Shown: piece after piece, positions 26,836-36,322 of the stretch
How the letters are laid out: each line of letters begins with the position of its first letter
Numbering within the stretch: position 1 is the first letter of the stretch
Assembly: GCA_963976875.1 (NCBI GenBank)
Contig: CAXBML010000005.1
Span: 1-64,000, forward strand
Direction of reading: 5' to 3'
DNA length: 64,000 nt
DNA from: Berkiella_A sp963976875
Lineage (GTDB): Bacteria > Pseudomonadota > Gammaproteobacteria > Berkiellales > Berkiellaceae
Made by a program: the position numbers and the translations under genes
The notes under the pieces: model-generated
Seen by the model: the letters and a program-made list of their open reading frames with translations, nothing else
Told to the model about the DNA's origin: nothing
The model's database searches: none

Positions 26836-28191
26836 ATGACTTCAGCATTACCGACAAAATTAGAACAATTAGTTGATCAACAGCAATATCAAAAATTAGT
26901 ATCAGATATGCTTGATATGGCGAAAAAAGAAGGCGCAGAAGAGGCTGAAGTTTCCACAAACTTACAGCAAGGCTTGGGCATTAGTGTTAGACAACAACAA
27001 GTAGAAAACTTAGAATTTAATCGCGATAAAGGTATCGGTATCACTGTCTATATTGATAAACGTAAAGGGACAGCAAGTACTTCGGATATATCTCATGCGG
27101 CTATTAAAACCGCCGTAAAGCAAGCAGTGGCTTTAGCAAAAGTCACGGAGCGCGATGATTATGCCGGTCTAGCAGATCCCAAAGATTTGGCGGAATATAT
27201 ACCTGACTTGGAATTATACCATCCGTGGGAACACGATATTGCTCAAGCGATAGATATAGCAAAACATTGTGAAAAAGCAGCTTTAGATTTTGATAAACGA
27301 ATTAGCAATAGTGACGGTGCGTCAATACACTCACAACAAGGTTTTAGACTTTATGGAAATAGCAATGGCTTTTTGGCAGGCTATCCCAGCAGTCGTCATA
27401 GCTTGTCTTGCGTTATGATAGCCAAGGGTAAGCAAAATATGGTAAGAGATTATGATTACACCGTATCCCGAGATGCGAGTCTACTAGATACGGCACTCAT
27501 GATTGGAGAAAGTGCTGCTGAGAAAACAGTTAAACGTTTAGATGCTAGAAAAATCCGAACCAGTGACATGCCGGTTATATTCTCACCTAAAATATCTCAA
27601 TCTATACTAGGACATTTTTTATCTGCCATTTCTGGCAGTCGATTGTTTAGGAAAACAACTTTTTTGTTAGATTCATTAAATACACCCGTTTTTCCCAAGC
27701 ATATCAGTCTAGAAGAAAACCCACATTTACTGGGGGCTTTAGGCAGCTCTCCTTTTGATGGAGATGGCGTACAAACGCGCAGTAAAAAATTGGTTGAGAA
27801 TGGAGTTGTGAGTAGTTATATTTTGAGTGCTTATTCTGCCCGCAAGCTAAAAATGGATAATACGGGTAATGCCGGGGGGGTACGCAATGTATCTGTCACT
27901 ACCTGCGATCAAAACTTAGAAGCCTTATGTCAAGAAATGGGACAAGGGTTATTGGTAACAGAGCTGATGGGACAAGGTGTGAACTTAGTGACGGGAGATT
28001 ATTCTCGTGGCGCTTCCGGATTTTGGGTTGAAGATGGTAAAATACAATACCCCGTGCATGAAATAACAATTGCTTCAAATTTGAAAAAAATGTTTCAAAA
28101 TATCGTTAAAATTGGTAATGATATTGATCGACGCGGTAATATTTTCACCGGCTCAATTTGGGTTGATAAGATGATGGTGGCTGGTAGCTAG
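26836..28191 (+). CDS. pmbA: Metalloprotease subunit TldE/PmbA
   Basis: 451 residues (E. coli 450). It has the PmbA features: internal ISVRQQQVENLEFNRDKGIGITVYIDKRKGTAST, the SPFDGDGVQT segment and the C-terminal IGNDIDRRGNIFTGSIWVDKMMVAGS. It lacks the HExxxH zinc site, as expected for the TldE subunit that shapes the peptide channel next to TldD. AAGGGG lies upstream of its ATG, 14 bases after tldD. Last gene of the mreB-rng-yhdP-amidase-tldD-pmbA run. Confidence 0.95.
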   Translation: MTSALPTKLEQLVDQQQYQKLVSDMLDMAKKEGAEEAEVSTNLQQGLGISVRQQQVENLEFNRDKGIGITVYIDKRKGTASTSDISHAAIKTAVKQAVALAKVTERDDYAGLADPKDLAEYIPDLELYHPWEHDIAQAIDIAKHCEKAALDFDKRISNSDGASIHSQQGFRLYGNSNGFLAGYPSSRHSLSCVMIAKGKQNMVRDYDYTVSRDASLLDTALMIGESAAEKTVKRLDARKIRTSDMPVIFSPKISQSILGHFLSAISGSRLFRKTTFLLDSLNTPVFPKHISLEENPHLLGALGSSPFDGDGVQTRSKKLVENGVVSSYILSAYSARKLKMDNTGNAGGVRNVSVTTCDQNLEALCQEMGQGLLVTELMGQGVNLVTGDYSRGASGFWVEDGKIQYPVHEITIASNLKKMFQNIVKIGNDIDRRGNIFTGSIWVDKMMVAGS

Positions 28192-28319
28192 CACGCTTGT
28201 TTCGACTGGTTTCTATACATTTAAGCATGAACTTGAGCTTCTGTCAGTGAAAGAGCCATTTGTATAAGCCCGATATTTTTTAAATTGTGTGCCTCTTAAA
28301 TATTAGGAATTCGTGTCGC

Positions 28320-29492
28320 ATGAAGAAGAAAAAATCAGGACCTAGTTTTAATCTTAAGAATATTGTAGTTGCTCAATTTATTTTATTTCTGAGTGCACAT
28401 TGTCATGCTTTAGTTGTGGCGAATAAAGACGATTTCACAATGAAGTTTGACGGACGTATGTTTATTGATGCAGCTAAGTACACAAATGCAAATGACATTG
28501 ATTTTGGTAATGATATTATTTTTCGCACGTTACGAATTGGCGCTAAAGGACATTATCATTATCTAGATTATCAGGCAGAATTAAATTACGCCAATGATCA
28601 GTTCATAGCTAGGAATGTGACCATAGCGTTTAAACCTAGTACACATTGGCAGATAAAAATAGGTCAATTTAAGCCTTATGTTAGTTTGGAAGAATTAACA
28701 AGCTCACGTTATATTAATTTTCTAGAGCGTGGCATTATTAATACCTTTGTTCCTAGCCGTCGCCTAGGTGCTGGCGTTCATCATTTTAACCACTTTGGGT
28801 CAAATTTAGATTATACTTTTTCGTTAGGCGGTTTTGGGAGTAGCATTGGCAACGGCTCCATCAATGGTGGTGAGCACAGTAAAAATATTAATGGACGCTC
28901 TGTATTGATGCATACTCTATCAGACAACTGTAACAGTTTGTTGGGTATCAGTGTTAGCTATACCGACGTAGATTCTGCAGGCAAAATTGACTATGCTCCC
29001 AGGCCTGAGTCAGGCGTGACTAATATTCGGTTAGTCGATACGGATACAATCAACCAATCAAAATATGCCATATTATATAATCTTGAGTCAGCAATTCAGC
29101 TTGGGCCATTAAGTTTTCAAGGTGAGTATATGCTCAACAAAATTCATCGAATCAATAACTCAAGTTTATCTTTTAATGGTTTTTATTTTTTTACAAGTTA
29201 TTTTCTGACCTCTGATAATCGTATCTTAGATAAAAAATCTGCAGCCTATAAGCGGGTAAAGCCTAATCATCAATGGGGAGCTGTTGAATTTGTTGCCCGC
29301 TTGAGCTATGTCAACTTGGATGATGGGGATATCTATGGTGGGCACGAGCGAAATATCACTGTGGGTCTAAATTGGTATTGGGCTAATTATTTTCGTTTTA
29401 TGGCTAATGTCATAAAAGTGAATGCTAAAAAAAATGGCATTAAAACAACGCCCATGATTTACACCGTTAGAGGACAGTTCGACTTTGGTTGA
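28320..29492 (+). CDS. OprP/OprO-like outer-membrane porin
   Basis: 390 residues if ATG 28320 is used; an in-frame GTG at 28287 is possible but would place a non-signal sequence ahead of the signal peptide (FNLKNIVVAQFILFLSAHCHA). The mature part has the porin O/P pattern: MKFDGRMFIDAAKY, RTLRIGAKGHYHYLDYQAELNYANDQFIARNVTIAF, WQIKIGQFKPYVSLEELTSSRYINFLERG, and a C-terminal barrel strand ending VRGQFDFG. Family members pass phosphate, polyphosphate or other anions; the substrate here is not known. The next gene starts just after its stop, so it may head the accessory run 28.3-31.0 kb. Confidence 0.8.
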   Translation: MKKKKSGPSFNLKNIVVAQFILFLSAHCHALVVANKDDFTMKFDGRMFIDAAKYTNANDIDFGNDIIFRTLRIGAKGHYHYLDYQAELNYANDQFIARNVTIAFKPSTHWQIKIGQFKPYVSLEELTSSRYINFLERGIINTFVPSRRLGAGVHHFNHFGSNLDYTFSLGGFGSSIGNGSINGGEHSKNINGRSVLMHTLSDNCNSLLGISVSYTDVDSAGKIDYAPRPESGVTNIRLVDTDTINQSKYAILYNLESAIQLGPLSFQGEYMLNKIHRINNSSLSFNGFYFFTSYFLTSDNRILDKKSAAYKRVKPNHQWGAVEFVARLSYVNLDDGDIYGGHERNITVGLNWYWANYFRFMANVIKVNAKKNGIKTTPMIYTVRGQFDFG

Positions 29493-29521
29493 TATATCAT
29501 ATTTTTGAGGAGATTTTGCTC

Positions 29522-30286
29522 TTGGATATTAGTCGCGTAGAAAATGCACTGATTATTGGTGCGGGTCATGGCATTGGTTTAGCATTAGTGACTCAATTAA
29601 TTGAAATGAATCCAAGAATTAAAATTTGGGCAACATATCACAATCAAGTGAAAGCCAATCCTTTGCTAGAATATCAAAGGACAAATTCAGAAAACCTGAC
29701 CTGCATAAAAAATCCCTTGTCCGAAGAGGATGATATTGAAAATCTGGTGGGCAAAATTGAGCATAAGCTTGGAGGGACTAATCTTAACTTATGTATCAAT
29801 TGTATTGGTTTTTTACATAATGAAGATATTATGCCAGAGAAATCATTGCGAGATATTAATAAGCAGCAGTTAATGAAATATTTTGAAGTCAACAGTGTGC
29901 TCACTCCATTATTGGCAAAACATATTAAAAAGCTGTTCTCTAGTTCAGAAGTATCTGCATTTGCTTGTATTTCTGCTAAAGTGGGCAGTTTGGAAGATAA
30001 TAAGCTGGGCGGATGGTATGGTTATCGGGCCTCCAAAGCTGCGTTGAATATGTTTATTAAAAATATTGCAATTGATTATAAACAGTCTCAACTGAAAACG
30101 ATTGTCTTGGCCATACATCCAGGCACAACAACCACAGAACTTTCAAAGCCTTTCTTGTCTCATATAAAGCATACTATTTGGTCACCAGACGATACAGCCA
30201 AACATATTATCGATGTTATAGAGAAAACTAATATTCAGGAATCAGGTTGTTTTAAAAACTGGGATAATACGAACATTCCCTGGTAA
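29522..30286 (+). CDS. Short-chain dehydrogenase/reductase
   Basis: 254 residues from TTG 29522, chosen because GAGGAG ends nine bases upstream and the product then starts just ahead of the nucleotide-binding motif GAGHGIG (13-19). It has the classical SDR features: INCIGFLHNED (the NNAG-type strand as NCIG), catalytic Ser in ACISAKVGS, and YRASK near residue 168. It resembles the C-factor/CsgA-type SDRs often found near cryptochrome/photolyase genes. Substrate unknown. The methyltransferase gene starts 21 bases after its stop. Confidence 0.83.
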   Translation: MDISRVENALIIGAGHGIGLALVTQLIEMNPRIKIWATYHNQVKANPLLEYQRTNSENLTCIKNPLSEEDDIENLVGKIEHKLGGTNLNLCINCIGFLHNEDIMPEKSLRDINKQQLMKYFEVNSVLTPLLAKHIKKLFSSSEVSAFACISAKVGSLEDNKLGGWYGYRASKAALNMFIKNIAIDYKQSQLKTIVLAIHPGTTTTELSKPFLSHIKHTIWSPDDTAKHIIDVIEKTNIQESGCFKNWDNTNIPW

Positions 30287-30307
30287 TTGAATCGAGGAAT
30301 AAAGCCA

Positions 30308-31018
30308 TTGAACTTGTTTAAAAAATACAGAGATCAAGATGACCAGTCCGATATTTTTGGCCAGGAAGTGGCGGCCTATATAGAGAACCTTCATCATAAA
30401 TCTCAACAGCAATGGATAGGATTGTCTCCTTTGATCATTCGTTATGCTTTTAGTCGAATATTGGGTAGGAGATTAACTTTCAATAGTAGTCGACTTAAAA
30501 AATATGGACTCGCAATCGATCCGGCACAGGGTCGATTTTTATACGCGATGGTTCTTGCAAAACAGCCAAAAGTCATTGTTGAGTATGGAACTTCTTTTGG
30601 TATTTCTACACTTTATTTAGCTCAGGCCTTAAAATTCATTGGCCAAGGCCAAATATTTGGTGCTGAACTTGAATCTTTGAAGACAGATCAAGCTTTAAAA
30701 AATCTACAAGCTTGCGCACTCGATCACTTAGTTGAAATTAGATTAGGTGATGTATTACAAACATTTAAAGATTTTCAGCATAAAATTGATATGATATTCA
30801 TGGACGGTTTTCCTGCATTAAATTTAGATGTCTTAAATCGGCTTGAGCCGTATATGAACCCAGGTTGTCTAATTGTTACTGATGATGCCATCTTATTTGG
30901 TTTTGAGATGAAAGAATATCTAACCTATTTAAAACATTCAGATTATTATAGCCATCAGGTGATACCATTGAGTGATGGTATGGGGGTTAGCATTCTAAAA
31001 ACCCCCATAAAATATTAA
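30308..31018 (+). CDS. Class I SAM-dependent methyltransferase, O-methyltransferase-like
   Basis: 236 residues from TTG 30308 (GAGGAA eight bases upstream); an earlier TTG at 30287 has no ribosome-binding site. The methyltransferase domain has motif I VEYGTSFGISTLYLA (about 91-105), GAELESLKTDQA, and IDMIFMDGFPALNLD followed by LIVTDDAIL, the pattern of the Methyltransf_24/catechol-O-methyltransferase type. Substrate unknown. It follows the SDR closely and precedes the photolyase-like gene by 86 bases. Confidence 0.78.
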   Translation: MNLFKKYRDQDDQSDIFGQEVAAYIENLHHKSQQQWIGLSPLIIRYAFSRILGRRLTFNSSRLKKYGLAIDPAQGRFLYAMVLAKQPKVIVEYGTSFGISTLYLAQALKFIGQGQIFGAELESLKTDQALKNLQACALDHLVEIRLGDVLQTFKDFQHKIDMIFMDGFPALNLDVLNRLEPYMNPGCLIVTDDAILFGFEMKEYLTYLKHSDYYSHQVIPLSDGMGVSILKTPIKY

Positions 31019-31104
31019 TTGATTCGATGAATAAAATATACCGTATTAAAATAATTCCCTCATTACTTATATCTATCGTTCTTCAATATATCTAAAGAGA
31101 AAAT

Positions 31105-32634
31105 ATGGCTAAGCAATTAATTCTTATTATGTGGGATCAGCTGTCAGTTGATTTATCTTCTTTAAAAAACTTCCCGAATGCGCCTGTGACGATCATCGAG
31201 TTTTGGGAAGATTTTACACATGTTAAACATCACCAAAAGAAAATCGTTTTTTTACTCTCCGCTATGCGCCATTTTAAAAAACAATTAGAGAAGAAATGGT
31301 CGGTTGAATACCTTAGGTTGGATGAACATCCAGAGAACACTTCATCAGAGGTCATTTTAAAGAGCGTTATTAAAAAACATGATGCTAAAGAGTTGATTGT
31401 GACTCACCCTGGTGAGTATCGACAACTTCAGTTTTTAAACAAAGTAACACAATCCCTCAATATTAAACTAACACTGGTTGAAGATGAACGTTTTTTTTGT
31501 GGCATTGCAGAGGGCGATGGATGGTACAAAAAGCATAAAGAAAATCCTCTGATGGAGAACTTTTACCATACTATGCGCAGAAAAACTGGCTATCTTATGG
31601 AAAACAACAAACCCATCGGTGGTAAGTGGAACTATGATAAAGAAAACCGTCAACCACCCAAAAAAGGTATGGATATACCTCATATTCCTGGATTCAAAAG
31701 TGATGCTCTGACACAAGAAGTCATTACTTTCGTCAAAAAAACATTTAAACAGAACTTTGGTGATATTGAACCTTTCTGGTTTGGTGTGACTCGGCGACAA
31801 GCGCTTGTAGCCTTGGACCGCTTTGTCGAGATTGCTTTAGCTGACTTTGGTACCTATCAAGATGCTATGCTTGAAGGCGAAGCTTTTTTATATCATAGTG
31901 TTCTCGCTCAATACCTTAATGTGGGTTTACTGAGCCCATTAGAGATTTGTAATAAAGTAGAAGCATATTATAAGCAAAATAAAATTTCTCTTGCTTGCGC
32001 GGAAGGTTTTATTCGTCAAGTGATTGGATGGCGAGAATATGTTCGTATGATCTATTGGAGTACTATGCCCGCCTACGTGGAATTAAACAGTCTTAATTAT
32101 CAGAATCCTTTACCCAATTTTTATTGGACAGGTCAAACAGAAATGCGTTGCTTATCGCACTGCATTCAAAATACAAAAAAACATGCCTATTCTCATCATA
32201 TTCAGCGACTTATGATCACGGGCAATTTTGCTATGCTGATAGGCGTTACACCTAAGTACATTCACGAATGGTATTTAATTGTATATATTGATGCTTTTGA
32301 ATGGGTGGAATTACCCAATACTATGGGGATGGCAACCTTTGCAGATGGGGGCATTGTTGGTACAAAACCCTATGTGGCTGGTGGAAATTATATTAATAAA
32401 ATGTCTAATTTTTGTCAAAACTGTGCTTACAATGTTAAAGAGAAGTTAGGTAAAAACGCTTGCCCTTTTAACTATTTGTATTGGAATTTTTTGATAAAAC
32501 ATGAACCCTATCTTAAAAATAATATGAGATTAAAAATGCCTTATGCGACTTTGAGAAAAATGTCCTCAGAAAAGAAGGCAAATATTGAAGATGACGCAAA
32601 ACGCTTTATAGAGAATATCTATAAAGAGTCTTAA
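31105..32634 (+). CDS. Iron-sulfur bacterial cryptochrome/photolyase (PhrB-like)
   Basis: 509 residues of the DPRP/FeS-BCP group, whose known member Agrobacterium PhrB is a (6-4) photolyase with FAD, a lumazine antenna and a 4Fe-4S cluster. The four expected Cys are at 353 (SHCIQN), 437 and 440 (FCQNCAY) and 453 (NACPFN), with the same spacing as in PhrB. Also seen: GEYRQLQFL, FIRQVIGWREYVRMIYW and MITGNFAMLIGVTP. It probably repairs UV lesions or senses light. The ATG lies in an 86-base gap and may have its own promoter. Confidence 0.9.
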   Translation: MAKQLILIMWDQLSVDLSSLKNFPNAPVTIIEFWEDFTHVKHHQKKIVFLLSAMRHFKKQLEKKWSVEYLRLDEHPENTSSEVILKSVIKKHDAKELIVTHPGEYRQLQFLNKVTQSLNIKLTLVEDERFFCGIAEGDGWYKKHKENPLMENFYHTMRRKTGYLMENNKPIGGKWNYDKENRQPPKKGMDIPHIPGFKSDALTQEVITFVKKTFKQNFGDIEPFWFGVTRRQALVALDRFVEIALADFGTYQDAMLEGEAFLYHSVLAQYLNVGLLSPLEICNKVEAYYKQNKISLACAEGFIRQVIGWREYVRMIYWSTMPAYVELNSLNYQNPLPNFYWTGQTEMRCLSHCIQNTKKHAYSHHIQRLMITGNFAMLIGVTPKYIHEWYLIVYIDAFEWVELPNTMGMATFADGGIVGTKPYVAGGNYINKMSNFCQNCAYNVKEKLGKNACPFNYLYWNFLIKHEPYLKNNMRLKMPYATLRKMSSEKKANIEDDAKRFIENIYKES

Positions 32635-32802
32635 ATATTGTATTCAATAAGAGCTTTTCAAGCTATATTCCTTAGGCGTGGTGCAGAGCAGCGGTTTCTG
32701 AACTCTCCGGATGAGCAGATTAAACTAAATCAGATTAATATTTAAAAAATTGTTAAAATGCCATATTTGTCAGTTTCATATTTTAAATATAATGGATATT
32801 TC

Positions 32803-33321
32803 ATGAGCAACGATGATCCCATGTTAGGCGGTAAACCAAAAGTAGGCGTAAATAACGACCAAACAGTCATAGCGAATAAAATTATAAAATTAGTTCGTTC
32901 TCAATCTTATGGTGTCTTGTGTACAACTGGTAAGGAGCATGCTTATGGCTCGTTACTGGCCTATGCGACTGTAGGAGATTTATCCTCAATTATTTTTGCA
33001 ACGCCTACAACGACACGAAAATATCAGTTGCTTAAGGAGCAACCTAAGGTGGCATTTCTCATTGATAACCGGGATACAACTCAACATAATTTTATGCAGG
33101 TTGAAGCAATTACAGCAATGGGTATCGCCACTCAGTTAGAAAAAAATGAACTAAATAAACCCATAATTGATTTTCTAACGGCCAAACATCCGTATCTATC
33201 TAATATGTTGAATGCCGAGTCTTTTGTTCTTTTCAAAATGCAAGTATTGCGTTACTTTTACGTGACTAGATTTCAGGAGGTTATGGAATGGGCGCCACCT
33301 CAAAACAGCTCATTGAGTTAA
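32803..33321 (+). CDS. PNPOx-like FMN-binding split-barrel protein
   Basis: 172 residues from ATG 32803 (GGA six bases upstream); an ATG at 32758 has no ribosome-binding site. The fold is suggested by SQSYGVLCTTGKEHAYGSLLAYATV, IIFATPTTTRKYQLLKEQPKVAFLID and QVEAITAMGIATQLEK, a pattern of pyridoxamine 5'-phosphate oxidase-like flavoproteins (split barrel binding FMN, F420 or haem). The reaction is not known. Its last 34 bases overlap the start of the PEP-utilising enzyme gene, which implies translational coupling and a common pathway. Confidence 0.72.
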   Translation: MSNDDPMLGGKPKVGVNNDQTVIANKIIKLVRSQSYGVLCTTGKEHAYGSLLAYATVGDLSSIIFATPTTTRKYQLLKEQPKVAFLIDNRDTTQHNFMQVEAITAMGIATQLEKNELNKPIIDFLTAKHPYLSNMLNAESFVLFKMQVLRYFYVTRFQEVMEWAPPQNSSLS

Positions 33322-35510
33322 GCAAGAATGCAGGATTATTAGATGAGGCACTAGTTGGCGGAAAAGCGGCTAATTTGTCTAAGCTTATTATGTTAGGATT
33401 TAATGTACCTAATGGATGGGTTTTAACAGCGAATGCTTATCAAGATTTTATAAAGTGCAATAGGCTTGACAAAGTCATAGCATATGAAACAAATCGCAAG
33501 CCTTTAAGTGAAATGCGATGGGAAGAGCTCTGGGACGCTGCGCTTAGAATCCGATCTGCTTTTAGTTTAAGTGATTTACCGGATGCTATTGGCCATCAGC
33601 TTGAAGTAAAAATGACAGCGCTGTCATCGGATGTAAAGTTTGCGGTGAGATCTTCTGCAATTGGGGAAGACTCTGCAGGCCATTCATTTGCCGGGGTGCA
33701 TGAAAGTATTCTTAATGTTACGGGGATTGATGAACTGGTTGAAGCGATTAAGCTTGTGTGGTCATCATTATGGTCAGACATGGCGATGCTTTATATGAGT
33801 GAACTAAAGTTGAATGCAAGCCAAAGTGCTATGCCGATTGTGATACAGCCTATGCAAATTGAATCTGTTTCAGGGGTCGCATTTGGTATTGATCCGGTAG
33901 ACCCAAATAATAGTTGTGCTGTTATCGAGGCGGTACCAGGTGAGTGTCAATTATTAGTAGATGGTTTAGTTGAGCCCGATAGATGGTATGTAGAAAGACA
34001 GAGTGGCCGAATTGTTTCTTGGGGGCCTGGCCAGCAAGGATTGACTCATCAGAAAAATAGTTTTCCTCTGCTGAATGAATCTGATATTAAAAAAATATAT
34101 GAAACTTTGCGTAAAGTTGAAGTTGAATTCAACTTTATGCCTGATATCGAATGGACAGGGCAGCAGTCACATTATACAATTTTACAAGCTAGGCCTATTA
34201 CCGCGATTAATCAAGAACCTCAAGACATTAGAGCATCGTATAAACGCTTAAAGCTAAACTTTGATCAGCTTAGCAAGCTTAAAAATAAAGTTGTAAATAT
34301 TCTTATACCTGAGCTGGAGCAACAAGGCAATGACTTTGCTAATGAAAATATCGAACAATTAGATAATGCCGCTTTTGCAAAGAGCTTGTTTGAGCGCTTA
34401 AACTCTTTGCAACATTGGCAGCTTATATATCAGAATGACTTTATTCCGTTTGCGCATGGTGTTCGATATTTGGGAAGCTATTATAATGATATAGTTAAAC
34501 CAAGCGATCCTTATGAGTTTGTTGGTATTTTAAAAGGCCAAAGTATGCTAGCAAGTGAACGGAATCAATCCTTGCAAGCGTTTGCTATGGAGCTTAGTAG
34601 CGATAATATCTTACAACAAGAGTATCAGAGTTATTTGCAAAATTTGCAGCAGTATATGAATGGCGAGTTAAAGCCCAGTCAAAATTTAGAAAATATTATT
34701 GCTAAAATTGATACTTTTATCAAAAGCTCAATGGATTTTGTCTTTGAAGGGGTTCGCTTAACTGAAAAACCAGAACCGATATACCAGCAAATTCTATTTC
34801 TCGCAACGCACCTTGGCCAAGATAAAGCTCATAAAGAGGAGCAGAGTGATATTTTTTATGAGCAAAAATTATTAAATAGTGTTCCTCCAACAGATAAACA
34901 TCTTGCGAGCACTATTATTGAGTTTGGGAAAGTCAGTTGGCGTTTAAGAGATGATGATAATTTATTGCTATCGCGAATTGAGAGTCAGTTATTAAGATCC
35001 TTAAAGGTAGCACTGGCTAGGTTAAATATCACCCAAGACTTAATCGTGGACTCAGATATGGCAAAGCAAATTGTACCTGATGTCATTCTTGCTCTCGAGG
35101 GTAAAAAGACTTTATCTACTATTCCACAATCAAGCATGGAAGTGTCATCTTCTATGGATGATGTTCGTATAAGACAACTCACTGGCCAGCCAGCTGCGAG
35201 GGGACTGAAAAGTGGAAAAGTTTGTTTGGTTGTTTCTGCAAAAGATCTAGGGAACTTTCGAGCGGGAGATATACTCGTTTGTAAAGCCATTCAGCCAATG
35301 ATGACGCATTTAATTCCGCTGGCAGGTGCTATTATAGAAGAGCGCGGCGGCATGTTAATTCATGGCGCCATTATTGCGCGGGAGCTTCAAATCCCTTGTG
35401 TTAATGGCGTTAAAAATGCCACCTATCTGCTGAAAAATAGTGACTGGATTACTGTGGATGGGGATCTAGGCATTATAACTTTGGGTGGTACAGGGTTTGA
35501 ATTTGAGTAG
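33288..35510 (+). CDS. PEP-synthase-like phosphotransferase lacking the PEP-binding barrel
   Basis: 740 residues. Residues about 10-315 form the PPDK_N ATP-grasp/pyruvate-binding domain (VGGKAANLSKLIMLGFNVPNGW, FAVRSSAIGEDSAGHSFAGVHESI). A helical middle part of about 300 residues shows no family I recognise. The C-terminus (about 640-735) is the mobile phosphohistidine domain with GGMLIHGAIIARE, the active His near residue 692. The C-terminal TIM-barrel PEP domain of true PEP synthases is absent. This is the architecture of rifampin phosphotransferase and other antibiotic or metabolite dikinases. ATG 33288 has AGGAGG seven bases upstream, inside the preceding flavoprotein gene. Confidence 0.82.
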   Translation: MGATSKQLIELSKNAGLLDEALVGGKAANLSKLIMLGFNVPNGWVLTANAYQDFIKCNRLDKVIAYETNRKPLSEMRWEELWDAALRIRSAFSLSDLPDAIGHQLEVKMTALSSDVKFAVRSSAIGEDSAGHSFAGVHESILNVTGIDELVEAIKLVWSSLWSDMAMLYMSELKLNASQSAMPIVIQPMQIESVSGVAFGIDPVDPNNSCAVIEAVPGECQLLVDGLVEPDRWYVERQSGRIVSWGPGQQGLTHQKNSFPLLNESDIKKIYETLRKVEVEFNFMPDIEWTGQQSHYTILQARPITAINQEPQDIRASYKRLKLNFDQLSKLKNKVVNILIPELEQQGNDFANENIEQLDNAAFAKSLFERLNSLQHWQLIYQNDFIPFAHGVRYLGSYYNDIVKPSDPYEFVGILKGQSMLASERNQSLQAFAMELSSDNILQQEYQSYLQNLQQYMNGELKPSQNLENIIAKIDTFIKSSMDFVFEGVRLTEKPEPIYQQILFLATHLGQDKAHKEEQSDIFYEQKLLNSVPPTDKHLASTIIEFGKVSWRLRDDDNLLLSRIESQLLRSLKVALARLNITQDLIVDSDMAKQIVPDVILALEGKKTLSTIPQSSMEVSSSMDDVRIRQLTGQPAARGLKSGKVCLVVSAKDLGNFRAGDILVCKAIQPMMTHLIPLAGAIIEERGGMLIHGAIIARELQIPCVNGVKNATYLLKNSDWITVDGDLGIITLGGTGFEFE

Positions 35511-35722
35511 AACTAAAGTTTCATTCTGCATGTTTGAATTTGGCGGATATTTGTATTGATGTAAAATCTGATAGAACTATCTAACGTTATATTATAATAA
35601 GTTTAAAAGATGCAAAAAATTTTCTAACCAACAATAAAGAACAAGTTAAATGTTAAAATAATTGGTTAAAGAGGATAATTACCCAACGTTTGGCAGTATA
35701 ATAGCCTTAATTTTTGAGTAAC

Positions 35723-36043
35723 TTATTGTAGAAATAAATATAGACTCATAAAGCATAAGCTAATAATATTTGCGTAGGGTAGGGCCATTGGCAGGCTTGC
35801 AATCAGCATTTTACTAGTAAACAGAGCTGTGTATCCAGCACCCAGAATAAACTTTTGCATAGCGGCTGCAAGCGCAACAGTGACTAAAGCCGAAAGCTTT
35901 AAGTAGGTGCTGAGAATTTCTGGGTTAATTTTCATTATGGTACGCCACTCAATTATGATTTCGTTGAGGGCCAGTATAACGAAACAGTTAGTCACATACC
36001 ATTCATAATCGATAGGTGGTCGTGGTAACGGGATATTTGTCAT
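35723..36043 (-). CDS. Small hydrophobic hypothetical protein
   Basis: 106 residues if the first ATG is used, or 71 from an internal ATG (MKINPEILS). Three hydrophobic stretches are visible: VTNCFVILALNEIII, LSALVTVALAAAMQKFILGAG and MLIASLPMALPYANIISLCFMSLYLFL. No family is recognised and there is no clear Shine-Dalgarno at either start, so coding is uncertain. It faces away from the leader-peptide gene (36323). If real it is a small inner-membrane protein. Apart from this frame, the stretch 35511-36322 holds nothing I can name. Confidence 0.4.
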   Translation of the reverse strand: MTNIPLPRPPIDYEWYVTNCFVILALNEIIIEWRTIMKINPEILSTYLKLSALVTVALAAAMQKFILGAGYTALFTSKMLIASLPMALPYANIISLCFMSLYLFLQ

Positions 36044-36322
36044 TTAGATTTGTTTTATTTAAATCTCAAATCTTTTTTCCACTATGAGAGTAACGTCAAA
36101 ACTAGACATCACTGTCTTGCGCAACAATCGCTTGAGAATATAACGGCAATACCGTTTATCGGACTTAGGGATTTTAGATTTTTTCCCGATTCTGAAGCCG
36201 ATACATATATGTTTTACTTCACCCTGCAGATTAGTTCTGCAACATACTTAGTTTTGCCTATTGTTTAATTAGATTAGTTATGAGGTAAAACTTATTATTA
36301 AACTATATTAAGGTAATTGAAT

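Noticed and set aside
36050..36268. 72-codon frame upstream of the leader peptide
   Set aside because: No ribosome-binding site, no recognisable protein character, and it lies in what should be the peptide's promoter region.
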